Source: Bacteroidales bacterium (lineage in GTDB: Bacteria; Bacteroidota; Bacteroidia; Bacteroidales; Tenuifilaceae). From it: a stretch of DNA of 61,706 nt. Shown here piece by piece: positions 45,150 to 53,575 of this stretch; within the stretch, counting starts at the first letter, position 1; the number at the start of each line of letters is the position of its first letter. Both the position numbers and the translations under genes were made by a program. The notes under the pieces were generated by a model that was not told where the DNA came from, searched no databases, and worked only from the letters and a program-made list of their open reading frames with translations. The DNA lies in assembly GCA_013376985.1 (NCBI GenBank), contig JACABB010000005.1, positions 1-61,706 on the forward strand, in the 5' to 3' direction.

Positions 45150-46769
45150 TTAATAACCATCATTTTGCTTAAGGTTTGGATTTGCAACTAGGTCATTAGC
45201 AGGAATTGGATAAAGATCCCGGAACGCTGGAGTTGCAGTACCTGCTTGTGAGTTTCCTTTCCATTCCCATAAATAGCTACCACCTGTGAATTTGCCAAAC
45301 CTGATGAGATCAGTTCTTCTATGACATTCCCAATAAAGTTCGCGTCCTCTTTCATCAAGAATAAAATCAAGAGTTAGCTGACCCGAAGTAATATTTCCAG
45401 AGGCATTTCCGTATGCTCTTTGACGAATTTGATTTACATAGGTAAGTGCAGTTCCTGCATCTCCACCTACTCCACCTCTAAGAACAGCTTCTGCATACAT
45501 CAAATATGCATCAGTTAAGCGGAACATAGGGAAATCAGTGCTAACAAATGAAGGATGAGAATTTGGTGCCTCTCCACCCGTTGAAGTAACATTTCTAAAT
45601 TTAACAACTCCAATACCATTTGTAAAAGTACCTACGTTGCTAACGCTCCATTTCCATGTGTCTGGATTGAAATAAAATAGCGCTCTTTTATCGGCTGCAC
45701 CCGTATTTAAAGGATTACCAGAAGTGTAATCGCTTTCCTGTACACCAAATAAAGAAACAAAATTTTTGATGGTTCTAATTCCGCCCCATCCACCATCAAT
45801 ACCGTATAATGGCATACCACCTCCGTTAGAAGCATGCATAATGAATGTCATTCCTCCGTACTGTTGTGTATTTTGACCATCAAAGCAGATTGGGAGAATA
45901 ATTTCGGGGCTTTCATTATTGTCAGCGCAGAAAATTCTTTGGTAGTTAGGATCAAATGAGTAAGTAGAACCAATAACTTGATTAATATAAGTTAATGCTT
46001 CGGTATTCTTAGCTTGTCCAATGTATACCTGTGCGTTTAAGTAAAGTTTCGAAAGAAGCATCCATGCGGCTGCACGGTCAGCTCGTCCGTACTCATTAGC
46101 TTTAGGCGCTGCAAGATCCGTCTCAATTGCTTTTAGTTCACTTTCAATATAGTTGAATAAATTAGCACGGGTGATTCTCTCTGGTGAGAATGCTCCTGGT
46201 TTGTTAGCTTCTGTAACAAAAGGAACGTTACCAAACATATCAATTGCATGCCAGTACGATAATGCTCTTAAAAAACGAGCCTCAGCTTTAAATAATTTTA
46301 GATTAGTTTGATATGAACCCGAAACATTAGGAATTCTCTCCGATGAAGTCCTAATAAACTCATTGCAAAGAGCTATTGTATAGTAGATACGTGAGTACAA
46401 TGCAGAAACAAATACATCGTTTGGAGCCCATGTTTGCCAATGGAAATTCTTAATTGTAGCATCATCCCATGCAATAATGGCCTCGTCTGTAGATAATTCT
46501 TGTAAACCCCAGTATTGGCGTAAGTAGTTACCAAAATTCTCATCAATACCTTGAATATCAGGGTTACCACCACCACCACCAGTTTGTCCGCTGATAGCAT
46601 AGGTAGCATATAGTTTAGCCAGTGCTTGTTTAAAAGCTGCTTCATTCTTGAAAAGATTGGAAGATGTTGTTATACTTGGATCAATAGGAGTAACATCCAG
46701 ATCTTTAAGACATGAAGACATTATCACCATTGTGATGATAACTGTTATATATATTTTTAACTGTCTCAT
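45150..46769 (-). CDS. susD: SusD/RagB outer-membrane nutrient-binding lipoprotein
   Basis: A 539-residue lipoprotein with lipobox MSSC followed by LKDLD. The SusD fold has N-terminal TPR-like helices (about 60-260: IYYTIALCNEFIRTS, EARFLRALSYWHAIDMFGNVPFVTE) and the C-terminal RagB/SusD motif YLMYAEAVLRGG ... ERGRELYWECHRRTDLIRFGKF. It works as the lid on the SusC channel and captures oligosaccharides, here probably maltodextrins given its neighbours. It is 24 bases downstream of susC. Confidence 0.95.
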   Translation of the reverse strand: MRQLKIYITVIITMVIMSSCLKDLDVTPIDPSITTSSNLFKNEAAFKQALAKLYATYAISGQTGGGGGNPDIQGIDENFGNYLRQYWGLQELSTDEAIIAWDDATIKNFHWQTWAPNDVFVSALYSRIYYTIALCNEFIRTSSERIPNVSGSYQTNLKLFKAEARFLRALSYWHAIDMFGNVPFVTEANKPGAFSPERITRANLFNYIESELKAIETDLAAPKANEYGRADRAAAWMLLSKLYLNAQVYIGQAKNTEALTYINQVIGSTYSFDPNYQRIFCADNNESPEIILPICFDGQNTQQYGGMTFIMHASNGGGMPLYGIDGGWGGIRTIKNFVSLFGVQESDYTSGNPLNTGAADKRALFYFNPDTWKWSVSNVGTFTNGIGVVKFRNVTSTGGEAPNSHPSFVSTDFPMFRLTDAYLMYAEAVLRGGVGGDAGTALTYVNQIRQRAYGNASGNITSGQLTLDFILDERGRELYWECHRRTDLIRFGKFTGGSYLWEWKGNSQAGTATPAFRDLYPIPANDLVANPNLKQNDGY

Positions 46770-46793
46770 AATAAAACTATTTTCTTAAAGTTA

Positions 46794-49700
46794 TTAGAAA
46801 TCAATTTGTATACCTAGAATGAATGTTCTAGGACGTGGATAGATGTTATTGTCAATACCTCCATCAACTTCAGGATCAAGGCCAGAATACTTGGTTATTA
46901 TAAATGCATTCTGAACGGTAAAACTCAATCTTCCTTTAAGTTTTTCAGTAAGAAGTTTGTTAAACTGATAGCCTAGGCTAATGTTATCCATTCTAAAGAA
47001 AGAGGCATCTTCTAAGTATGTATCTGACCAATATTGAGCAGTAAAGAACTTAGTTTTCGAAACAGCAGATAGGATATTGCTTGTGTAACCAGATTGGTTA
47101 TACATTTGCTGATATAAAGCTCTATTAGAGTTATTGTTGTTGTAAACATAGTTACCAATACTTAGGCGACCAGAAAATGATAAATCAAAATTCTTATAGT
47201 TCAACCTTGAAGAAAGGCCAATTATGTAATCAGCTGCTGGTTTTCCTAGGTAATACTTATTTGCATTATTTCCGGCTACATTTCCCCCGTTTCCAGTTTT
47301 ATCAACATATAGACCTTCAATAGGATTACCATTGGAATCATATACTTGCTTAAATAAAAGGAATGAGTTAGCAGGATGTCCAACACTGTTTATTTGGACT
47401 TTATTACCAACTCCACCAGAAATTTCACCTACATCATAACCAACATAATTAGGATCGTTAACGCGAGTTAGTTTTGTAATTTCATTAATATTTCGTGAGA
47501 AAGTTCCATTAACTTCCCAACTTAGCTCTTTGGTTGAAATTATCCTTACCCCTAATGTGGCTTCATAACCAGTATTTTCAAGTGAACCAACGTTGGTTAT
47601 TAGGAAGTTCGAGAAATTTGTTCCTGCAGCGATTGGAATCTCATTAATTAAATTATCCGTGGTTCTTTTATAATAATCAAATGAACCTACTACCCTATCA
47701 CCGAATAGTCCAAAATCAAAACCAATATTTGAGGTTGTGGTCTCTTCCCATTTAATATTTGCATCATAGCGATTTGGTCTTTGGGTTGGATAAAATTCAT
47801 TACCAAATTGGTAATATGCACCTTGTTGACTAACTGTATAGGTAGGAAGATAAGGCCAATAATTATCACCACTTATATCTTGCTGACCTGTAATTCCATA
47901 ACCAAGTCTAAGTTTTAAATCAGAAATTAAACTAACATCAGATAGGAAAGACTCATTTTTAATTTTCCATGCAAATGCAGCAGATGGGAATAAGCCCCAT
48001 CGATTGTCTTTACTGAACCTTGATGAACCATCATCACGAACGGTTAAGGTTAATAAGTAACGGTCTAATAGAGTATAGTTCAAACGACCAAAGAATGAAA
48101 CTAAGAAATTTTCATTCTTCCGATCTATGTTTTTGGCACCAACATATTCTCCATTTGTGGCTTTCCATGGACTGTTTGTATCATTATACTTCCTATAAAA
48201 ATGTTGCCATGAATAACCTGCAGTAGCATCCAATTTGCTGGATATTGAACTCAAATCCTTTTGATAGTTTAAATAAAAATCCAATAGACTAGTTTTAAGA
48301 TTTTGAGAGTATGTTATATTATTTCTTTCAGGTTCGCGATAGCTCCATGAAGCTAATGTGTCCAAATTGTTATGCCCTTTGCTGTCTGAGTAGTCATAAC
48401 CCAAATTTAAGTTAGCACGCAATTCGGGCAAGAAATGAAACTTATATCCAAGTTGAGCATTTGCAATAGCCCTTTTTACGTTAGATGTGTTATCGCGGTA
48501 TTTCAACCTAGCGACGGGGTTATGCGTAGCAATATTATTGGGTAAAGCATTAATATCTGTTAAAGGCGAATTTGTCCATGCAGTATATCCACCAAATCGT
48601 GTGTTCCCATTCCTAATTGGTTGTGTTGGATCAAATTCAACAGCAGAACCAATGGCATCAGTATTTGAGAAGTTGTTGTCAATATTCATCCCTTTTACGT
48701 TTACATTAACGGATAAGTGGTCGCTTAAAAATGAAGGGCTTACACCTAAATCTAATGTCGAACGCTTAATGTTAGAATTATCTAATAAACCATTTTGGGA
48801 AGTATATCCATACGAAGCACGATAAGGTACTTTTTTCACTGCTCCCGTAACACTTACATTTTGATCTGTTGAAATAGCATTTCTGTATATTTCCTTTTGC
48901 CAATCAGTATTTGCAGTGCCTAAATAGTTTATGGCAGCGCTGGTAATTTTACCTGCATCAATTTGAGCTTGTAGAGCAGTACGAAACTCCTTGGCATCCA
49001 TTACGTCAATAAATTTCACAGGAACTCCTACTGATACGTTGCTGTTATAGCTTACTTTGAAAGGAGCACCCAAAATACCTTTTTTTGTGGTAATAATTAT
49101 GACCCCATTCGAAGCTCTTGAACCATAGATTGCAGAGGCTGAAGCATCTTTAAGTACAGTTACAGATTCAATATCACTTGGATTTATGGTCATTAAAGGA
49201 TTCGCTAACCCAGATATTGTCGTATTATCTATTGGGAAACCATCAACAACGTACAAAGGATCATTGCTTGCTTTTAACGAAGAACCGCCTCTGATACGTA
49301 CAGTAGAACCACTACCTGGAGCTCCACCAGTTGAAGTTACAATAACACCTGCAGATTTTCCAACAATCAATTCTTGTGGTGAGGTAATTGAACCTTTGTT
49401 GAAGTCTTTTGAACTTACTGTTGTGACTGAACCGGTTAGATCTGTCTTTCTAACAGTTCCATAACCAATTACCACAACCTCATCTAGTGCTTCGGAAGAT
49501 GCTTTTAAAGCAATATCTATTACCGAACGTCCATTAACTGGTATTTCCTGAGTTTCGTATCCTACGAAACTGAATACCAGTACGTCATTTGCCTTTGCCT
49601 GGATTAAATACTTACCATCCATGCTGGTAGCAGTCCCAGTTGATGTTCCTTTAATCAGTACTGTTACACCGGGTAAAGGATCTTTACTTGTAACATCGGT

Positions 49701-49802
49701 AATCGTACCTGTTACAGTGACCCCTTGACCATAGGTGAAACCACCATACATAATAAAAGCCAACAGGACTAAAAATCTCCTGATGAAAAACTCTTTCTTC
49801 AT
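46794..49802 (-). CDS. susC: SusC/RagA-type TonB-dependent receptor
   Basis: A 1002-residue outer-membrane transporter. A signal peptide (to about residue 25) is followed by a carboxypeptidase-like regulatory domain (about 26-108: VTVTGTITDVTSKDPLPGVTV, VLVFSFVGYETQEI). The plug domain follows (about 115-230: ALDEVVVIGYGTVRKTDLTGSV, VRIRGGSSLKASNDPLYVVDG, ASAIYGSRASNGVIIITTKKG), then a 22-strand barrel ending in RTFILGIQIDF. It imports oligosaccharides using energy from TonB-ExbBD. It is the first gene of susC-susD-susE, divergent from the LacI gene with a candidate operator between them. Confidence 0.96.
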   Translation of the reverse strand: MKKEFFIRRFLVLLAFIMYGGFTYGQGVTVTGTITDVTSKDPLPGVTVLIKGTSTGTATSMDGKYLIQAKANDVLVFSFVGYETQEIPVNGRSVIDIALKASSEALDEVVVIGYGTVRKTDLTGSVTTVSSKDFNKGSITSPQELIVGKSAGVIVTSTGGAPGSGSTVRIRGGSSLKASNDPLYVVDGFPIDNTTISGLANPLMTINPSDIESVTVLKDASASAIYGSRASNGVIIITTKKGILGAPFKVSYNSNVSVGVPVKFIDVMDAKEFRTALQAQIDAGKITSAAINYLGTANTDWQKEIYRNAISTDQNVSVTGAVKKVPYRASYGYTSQNGLLDNSNIKRSTLDLGVSPSFLSDHLSVNVNVKGMNIDNNFSNTDAIGSAVEFDPTQPIRNGNTRFGGYTAWTNSPLTDINALPNNIATHNPVARLKYRDNTSNVKRAIANAQLGYKFHFLPELRANLNLGYDYSDSKGHNNLDTLASWSYREPERNNITYSQNLKTSLLDFYLNYQKDLSSISSKLDATAGYSWQHFYRKYNDTNSPWKATNGEYVGAKNIDRKNENFLVSFFGRLNYTLLDRYLLTLTVRDDGSSRFSKDNRWGLFPSAAFAWKIKNESFLSDVSLISDLKLRLGYGITGQQDISGDNYWPYLPTYTVSQQGAYYQFGNEFYPTQRPNRYDANIKWEETTTSNIGFDFGLFGDRVVGSFDYYKRTTDNLINEIPIAAGTNFSNFLITNVGSLENTGYEATLGVRIISTKELSWEVNGTFSRNINEITKLTRVNDPNYVGYDVGEISGGVGNKVQINSVGHPANSFLLFKQVYDSNGNPIEGLYVDKTGNGGNVAGNNANKYYLGKPAADYIIGLSSRLNYKNFDLSFSGRLSIGNYVYNNNNSNRALYQQMYNQSGYTSNILSAVSKTKFFTAQYWSDTYLEDASFFRMDNISLGYQFNKLLTEKLKGRLSFTVQNAFIITKYSGLDPEVDGGIDNNIYPRPRTFILGIQIDF

Positions 49803-49903
49803 ATCTCTTATTTTAGGTTTAGGATTAAACTTTTACAATGGCAATCTACTGATAAATTTAGCACAATATAAAACCATAAGCAATTATTAATCAATAAATT
49901 ATG

Positions 49904-49929
49904 CAAACGTTACCGCAATCGTTTGAAAT
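49904..49929. promoter_or_regulatory. Candidate LacI-family operator 1
   Basis: Inverted repeat CAAACG (49904-49909) / CGTTTG (49920-49925). The right part reads CCGCAATCGTTTGAAAT (49913-49929) and matches 16 of 17 bases of site 2 at 51182-51198. It lies about 100 bases before susC and 112 before the lacI start. Confidence 0.55.
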
Positions 49930-50019
49930 CTAGCTTTTCTATTTGAAAATATATTTATAACTTGAAAAAAGTTGATGAGTCTCTTTATGCTTTATTTATT
50001 CGTTGAACTTCTTTTTTAC

Positions 50020-50027
50020 TAACTTTG
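50020..50027 (+). promoter_or_regulatory. Candidate -7 box for lacI-family gene
   Basis: TAACTTTG matches TAnnTTTG and is 14 bases before the ATG at 50042. The nearest TTG (50003-50005) is closer than usual for a -33 element. Confidence 0.35.
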
Positions 50028-50041
50028 TTAAAATATTTTCT

Positions 50042-51058
50042 ATGAAATCAAATCAGGTTACAATTAAAGATATTGCACGTGAATTAGGCATTAGCCCTTC
50101 AACCGTTTCTAGGGCATTAAAAGATCATCCAGATATTAGCCAAGATACTAAAAATCTTGTAAATAATTTAGCCACAAAACTTAACTATCGGCCCAATATC
50201 ATTGCTTTAAGTTTACGTAGCCAGAAAAGTAATGTTATTGGGGTAATCATACCTGAAATAGCACATTATTTCTTTTCTTCAGTTATTTGTGGAATAGAAG
50301 AGGTTGCCAATGAAAATGGCTATAGTGTAATGATAAGCCAATCAAGTGAGGATTATAAAAAAGAGGTGGCGGCCTGTGATGCTTTTTATAATGGGATAAT
50401 TGATGGTCTTCTAGTTTCTGTTACCAAGGAAACTGAAGATTATGCTCATTTTCATAAGTTGGAGGAGGAGGGAATTCCAATTGTGTTTTTTGATAGGATT
50501 GTTGAGGAGATACCCTCGGATAGAGTTATTATTGATGATTTTGTTGGAGCGTATCAGGCAACGGAGCATTTAATTATTCAGGGGCGACGTAAGATCGTTC
50601 ACTTTGAAGGTCCACAAAATCGTTTAATTGGGCAAAACAGACTGAATGGCTATCTAAAGGCGATGAGTGATAATGGTGTTGTGATTGATAGATCATTGCT
50701 GATTCCTTGCGATAATTTCCATTCGGCAATTATCGAAACTCAACGATTGATTGATAGTAAGATTAAGTTCGATTCAATATTTACAGTAAATGATTTTACA
50801 GCTGCTGGTGCAATAAAAGTGTTACAAAAGAATGGTCTTAAAGTACCTAATGATGTATCTGTAGTTGGTTTTGGAGATGATCTTACAGCCGAGATGTTAG
50901 ATCCAGCATTGACTACGGTAAAGCAACCAGGGTTTGAGATGGGCCGAAAGGCAATGGAGATGCTTATTAAGAGAATAAAGCAGAACAAGCCAGAACCTCA
51001 AAGAACCGAAATACTTAAAACATGTCTAGTAGTGAGGGATTCGTCAAAGATTAGGTAA
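50042..51058 (+). CDS. LacI-family transcriptional regulator
   Basis: A 338-residue regulator with an N-terminal LacI HTH (QVTIKDIARELGISPSTVSR, residues 4-23) and hinge (PNIIALSLRS). A periplasmic-binding-protein-like sensor follows (FDRIVEEIPSDRVIIDDFVGA, SIFTVNDFTAAGAIKVLQ). It probably senses a maltose-type sugar or phosphosugar and controls the surrounding starch genes. I begin at ATG 50042; the longer frame at 50003 would start with a Phe-rich stretch across the promoter box. It is divergent from susC and upstream of the MFS gene. It replaces the SusR-type regulator of Bacteroides thetaiotaomicron. Confidence 0.93.
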   Translation: MKSNQVTIKDIARELGISPSTVSRALKDHPDISQDTKNLVNNLATKLNYRPNIIALSLRSQKSNVIGVIIPEIAHYFFSSVICGIEEVANENGYSVMISQSSEDYKKEVAACDAFYNGIIDGLLVSVTKETEDYAHFHKLEEEGIPIVFFDRIVEEIPSDRVIIDDFVGAYQATEHLIIQGRRKIVHFEGPQNRLIGQNRLNGYLKAMSDNGVVIDRSLLIPCDNFHSAIIETQRLIDSKIKFDSIFTVNDFTAAGAIKVLQKNGLKVPNDVSVVGFGDDLTAEMLDPALTTVKQPGFEMGRKAMEMLIKRIKQNKPEPQRTEILKTCLVVRDSSKIR

Positions 51059-51181
51059 ACTATATATTTGTTATAAAGTATTTATTAAGCTTAGTAATTC
51101 CTCTGGGCTTTTATTTTGTAAGTTACAATTAGTATTTTCTAAATATAGACAATAAAAAAAAATAAATATTTTTTTGCTCTT

Positions 51182-51198
51182 CCGTAATCGTTTGAAAT
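51182..51198. promoter_or_regulatory. Candidate LacI-family operator 2
   Basis: CCGTAATCGTTTGAAAT differs from site 1 by one base. It is 130 bases upstream of the MFS gene start and 78 bases before a TACTTTTG box. Confidence 0.5.
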
Positions 51199-51275
51199 GC
51201 CCCTTTCAAATTTTAAACCCCTTATATTTAGAAGGTTCTAGTGAATTGGCAGATCTATTGAATCTCTTTTTTACG

Positions 51276-51283
51276 TACTTTTG
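51276..51283 (+). promoter_or_regulatory. Candidate -7 box for the MFS gene
   Basis: TACTTTTG fits TAnnTTTG, 45 bases before the ATG at 51328. Confidence 0.35.
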
Positions 51284-51327
51284 AATTTGCTGTTCAATCC
51301 CTAAACCTTATACCTATATTTATATAT

Positions 51328-52617
51328 ATGAGCAAAAGACCTAAACTGAGTTTTTGGCAAATTTGGAATATGAGTGTTGGATTTCTTGGAATCCAATTTG
51401 GTTTCGCTCTACAAAATGCCAATGCAAGTAGAATACTTCAAACATTTGGAGCAAATGTAGAGCATCTTAACTGGTTTTGGTTGGTTGCTCCATTAACAGG
51501 AATGATAATTCAGCCAATAATTGGTTACTATAGCGATAGAACATGGACCAAATTAGGTCGCCGAAGACCTTTCTTTTTGGCAGGTGCAATTCTTACAAGT
51601 ATAGCACTTGTTGCTATGCCAAATGCACCACATTTAGCAAGTTTCATTTCCCCAATGCTAATCGGTGGTGGTTTGCTGATGATTATGGATGCTTCCATAA
51701 ATATTTCTATGGAACCTTTTAGAGCGTTGGTTGCAGATAAACTCCCAGAGGAGCAACATACTTTAGGTTTTTCTGTACAAACAATGCTTATAGGAATAGG
51801 AGCAGTTGTTGGTTCATGGCTACCTTACATACTAGGTAATTTCTTCGGATTTTCAAAAAAAGCACCTATTGAAGGAGAAGTTTCATCAAACGTAATATGG
51901 TCATTCTATATAGGTGCTTTTGTCTTAATATCAACTATTGTTTGGACTTTAGTAACTACAAAAGAGTACCCACCAAATGTTTACGAAGAAGCAGATGACG
52001 AAAAGCCAAAGAAATTTTTCATTCCAAAGGCAATGATTCAACTATTAGTTGTTCAGTTTTTCTCATGGTTTGCTCTTTTCTCGATGTGGGTTTATACAAC
52101 TCCGGCTATTGCTTCAAGATTTTATGGGACAATAGATCCCCAAAGCGTTAAATTTCAAGAAGCAGGGGACTGGGTGGGGATTTTGTTTGGTGTTTATAAC
52201 GGGGTATCCGCAGTTATAGCCCTTTCGCTGCCACTGATTTCAAAGCGTATAGGAAGACGTGCTACTCATGCTATGGCTTTAACTATTGGTGGATTATCTT
52301 TTCTCTCTTTTATGCTATTCAATAATGCCACTTGGTTAATACTACCAATGGTTGGGATTGGAATTGCTTGGGGAAGTATTCTTGCAATGCCTTATGCAAT
52401 GTTAGCTAATTCAATACCTCCAAAGCAAATGGGAATGTTTATGGGGTTATTTAATCTTTCAATTACAATCCCACAAATAACTAATGGTTTATTAGGTACA
52501 TTGCTATTTAATTATGTGTATAGAGGTAATCCGTTTAATGCTATTATTGCTGCGGGGATTTTTATGATTTTAGCTGCTTTAAGCACATATTTTGTTGATG
52601 ATAAACTTGATGTGTAA
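51328..52617 (+). CDS. MFS maltose/sucrose-type (GPH/SLC45-like) transporter
   Basis: A 429-residue inner-membrane carrier with about 12 transmembrane helices. The N-terminus (LSFWQIWNMSVGFLGIQFGFALQNANASRI) and the loop SDRTWTKLGRRRPFF are characteristic of the bacterial maltose and plant sucrose transporter relatives. In Bacteroidota these carriers bring maltose or small glucosides from periplasm to cytoplasm. Its place between the LacI regulator and the beta-PGM/GH65 genes supports maltose as substrate. A terminator-like hairpin follows (52738-52787), so expression may be partly uncoupled from the downstream genes. Confidence 0.9.
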   Translation: MSKRPKLSFWQIWNMSVGFLGIQFGFALQNANASRILQTFGANVEHLNWFWLVAPLTGMIIQPIIGYYSDRTWTKLGRRRPFFLAGAILTSIALVAMPNAPHLASFISPMLIGGGLLMIMDASINISMEPFRALVADKLPEEQHTLGFSVQTMLIGIGAVVGSWLPYILGNFFGFSKKAPIEGEVSSNVIWSFYIGAFVLISTIVWTLVTTKEYPPNVYEEADDEKPKKFFIPKAMIQLLVVQFFSWFALFSMWVYTTPAIASRFYGTIDPQSVKFQEAGDWVGILFGVYNGVSAVIALSLPLISKRIGRRATHAMALTIGGLSFLSFMLFNNATWLILPMVGIGIAWGSILAMPYAMLANSIPPKQMGMFMGLFNLSITIPQITNGLLGTLLFNYVYRGNPFNAIIAAGIFMILAALSTYFVDDKLDV

Positions 52618-52737
52618 GGTTCTATTTTATGCGGAATTTTACTATTTATTGTTGTTTTATTTAAACTTTATTAAAGATAAGAGGTAAATAAAAGTGATTT
52701 CATTTAAGAAGTTTTGTTTTAGGTGTTGTTGAGGGTA

Positions 52738-52787
52738 AAGGAGGGTTGGAGCAACAAATTTGTTATTCCAACCATCCTTGTTTTTTA
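52738..52787 (+). terminator. Terminator-like hairpin after the MFS gene
   Basis: AAGGAGGGTTGGA and TCCAACCATCCTT pair across an inner CAACAAATTTGTT segment that is itself palindromic. A TTTTTT tail follows. It lies 20 bases before the beta-PGM start. Confidence 0.75.
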
Positions 52788-52806
52788 AAACTAAATTGGA
52801 GTTTTA

Positions 52807-53466
52807 ATGATGAGTGATATAAGAGCTTGCATTTTTGATCTTGATGGGGTTGTTGTTGATACCGCAAAGTATCATTATTTAGCATGGAAAAGATTGGCTA
52901 GTGAACTTGGATTTGAATTTCATATAGAGGATAATGAACGATTGAAAGGCATCAGCCGTTTAGAATCGTTAAATATTCTTTTGGAGATTGGCGGTTTATC
53001 GTTAAACATTCAAGAGAAAGAGCGATTTGCTAAGTTGAAAAACGATTGGTATTTAGACTACATTAATAAAATGAAGTCTGATGAAATTCTTCCAGGTGTA
53101 AAAGAGTTTATTGAGGAGTTAAAGAATGATGGGATTAAAATAGGTCTAGGTTCTGCTAGTAAGAATGCCGTTTTTATTCTTAATCAGCTGGGAATCATTC
53201 ATCTATTCGAAACTATCGTTGATGGCAATAGGGTTTCGAAAGCAAAACCCGATCCTGAAATTTTTTTACTTGCAGCAAAGGATTTAAAGGTTGAACCAAG
53301 TCAAAGTATTGTTTTTGAGGATGCAGAGGCAGGTGTTGAGGCAGCAATTCGAGGAGGGTTTAAGTGTGTTGGAATTGGTGAACAAGCAATCCTTCATAAA
53401 GCGAATGTTGTTTTGCCAAATTTCAAAGGGATGACGATGACTAAGTTTCTGAATATGATAAACTAA
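52807..53466 (+). CDS. pgmB: Beta-phosphoglucomutase
   Basis: A 219-residue HAD-family enzyme that turns beta-glucose-1-phosphate into glucose-6-phosphate. Motifs: the aspartyl nucleophile and general acid in FDLDGVVVDTAKYHYLAW (residues 10-27), RLKGISRLESL cap loop, LGSASKN, KAKPDPEIF and EDAEAGVEAA. The cap sequence is typical of true beta-PGM. The product of the adjacent GH65 phosphorylase is its substrate, so the two form a maltose phosphorolysis pathway. The start may be either of the two adjacent ATG codons. Confidence 0.93.
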   Translation: MMSDIRACIFDLDGVVVDTAKYHYLAWKRLASELGFEFHIEDNERLKGISRLESLNILLEIGGLSLNIQEKERFAKLKNDWYLDYINKMKSDEILPGVKEFIEELKNDGIKIGLGSASKNAVFILNQLGIIHLFETIVDGNRVSKAKPDPEIFLLAAKDLKVEPSQSIVFEDAEAGVEAAIRGGFKCVGIGEQAILHKANVVLPNFKGMTMTKFLNMIN

Positions 53467-53476
53467 TCGTACGATT
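53465..53476. promoter_or_regulatory. 12-bp perfect palindrome AATCGTACGATT
   Basis: It starts at the last base of the beta-PGM stop codon and lies in the 109-base gap before the GH65 gene. It shares AATCG with the two candidate LacI operators. It could be a further operator or chance. Confidence 0.3.
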
Positions 53477-53575
53477 TGATAATCCATTATGCATTAATTA
53501 TTACCATTACATTCATTTATTTAGAATATGCAAGGATTTGATTTGTAATATATTAACAACTAAATAATTTTACGA

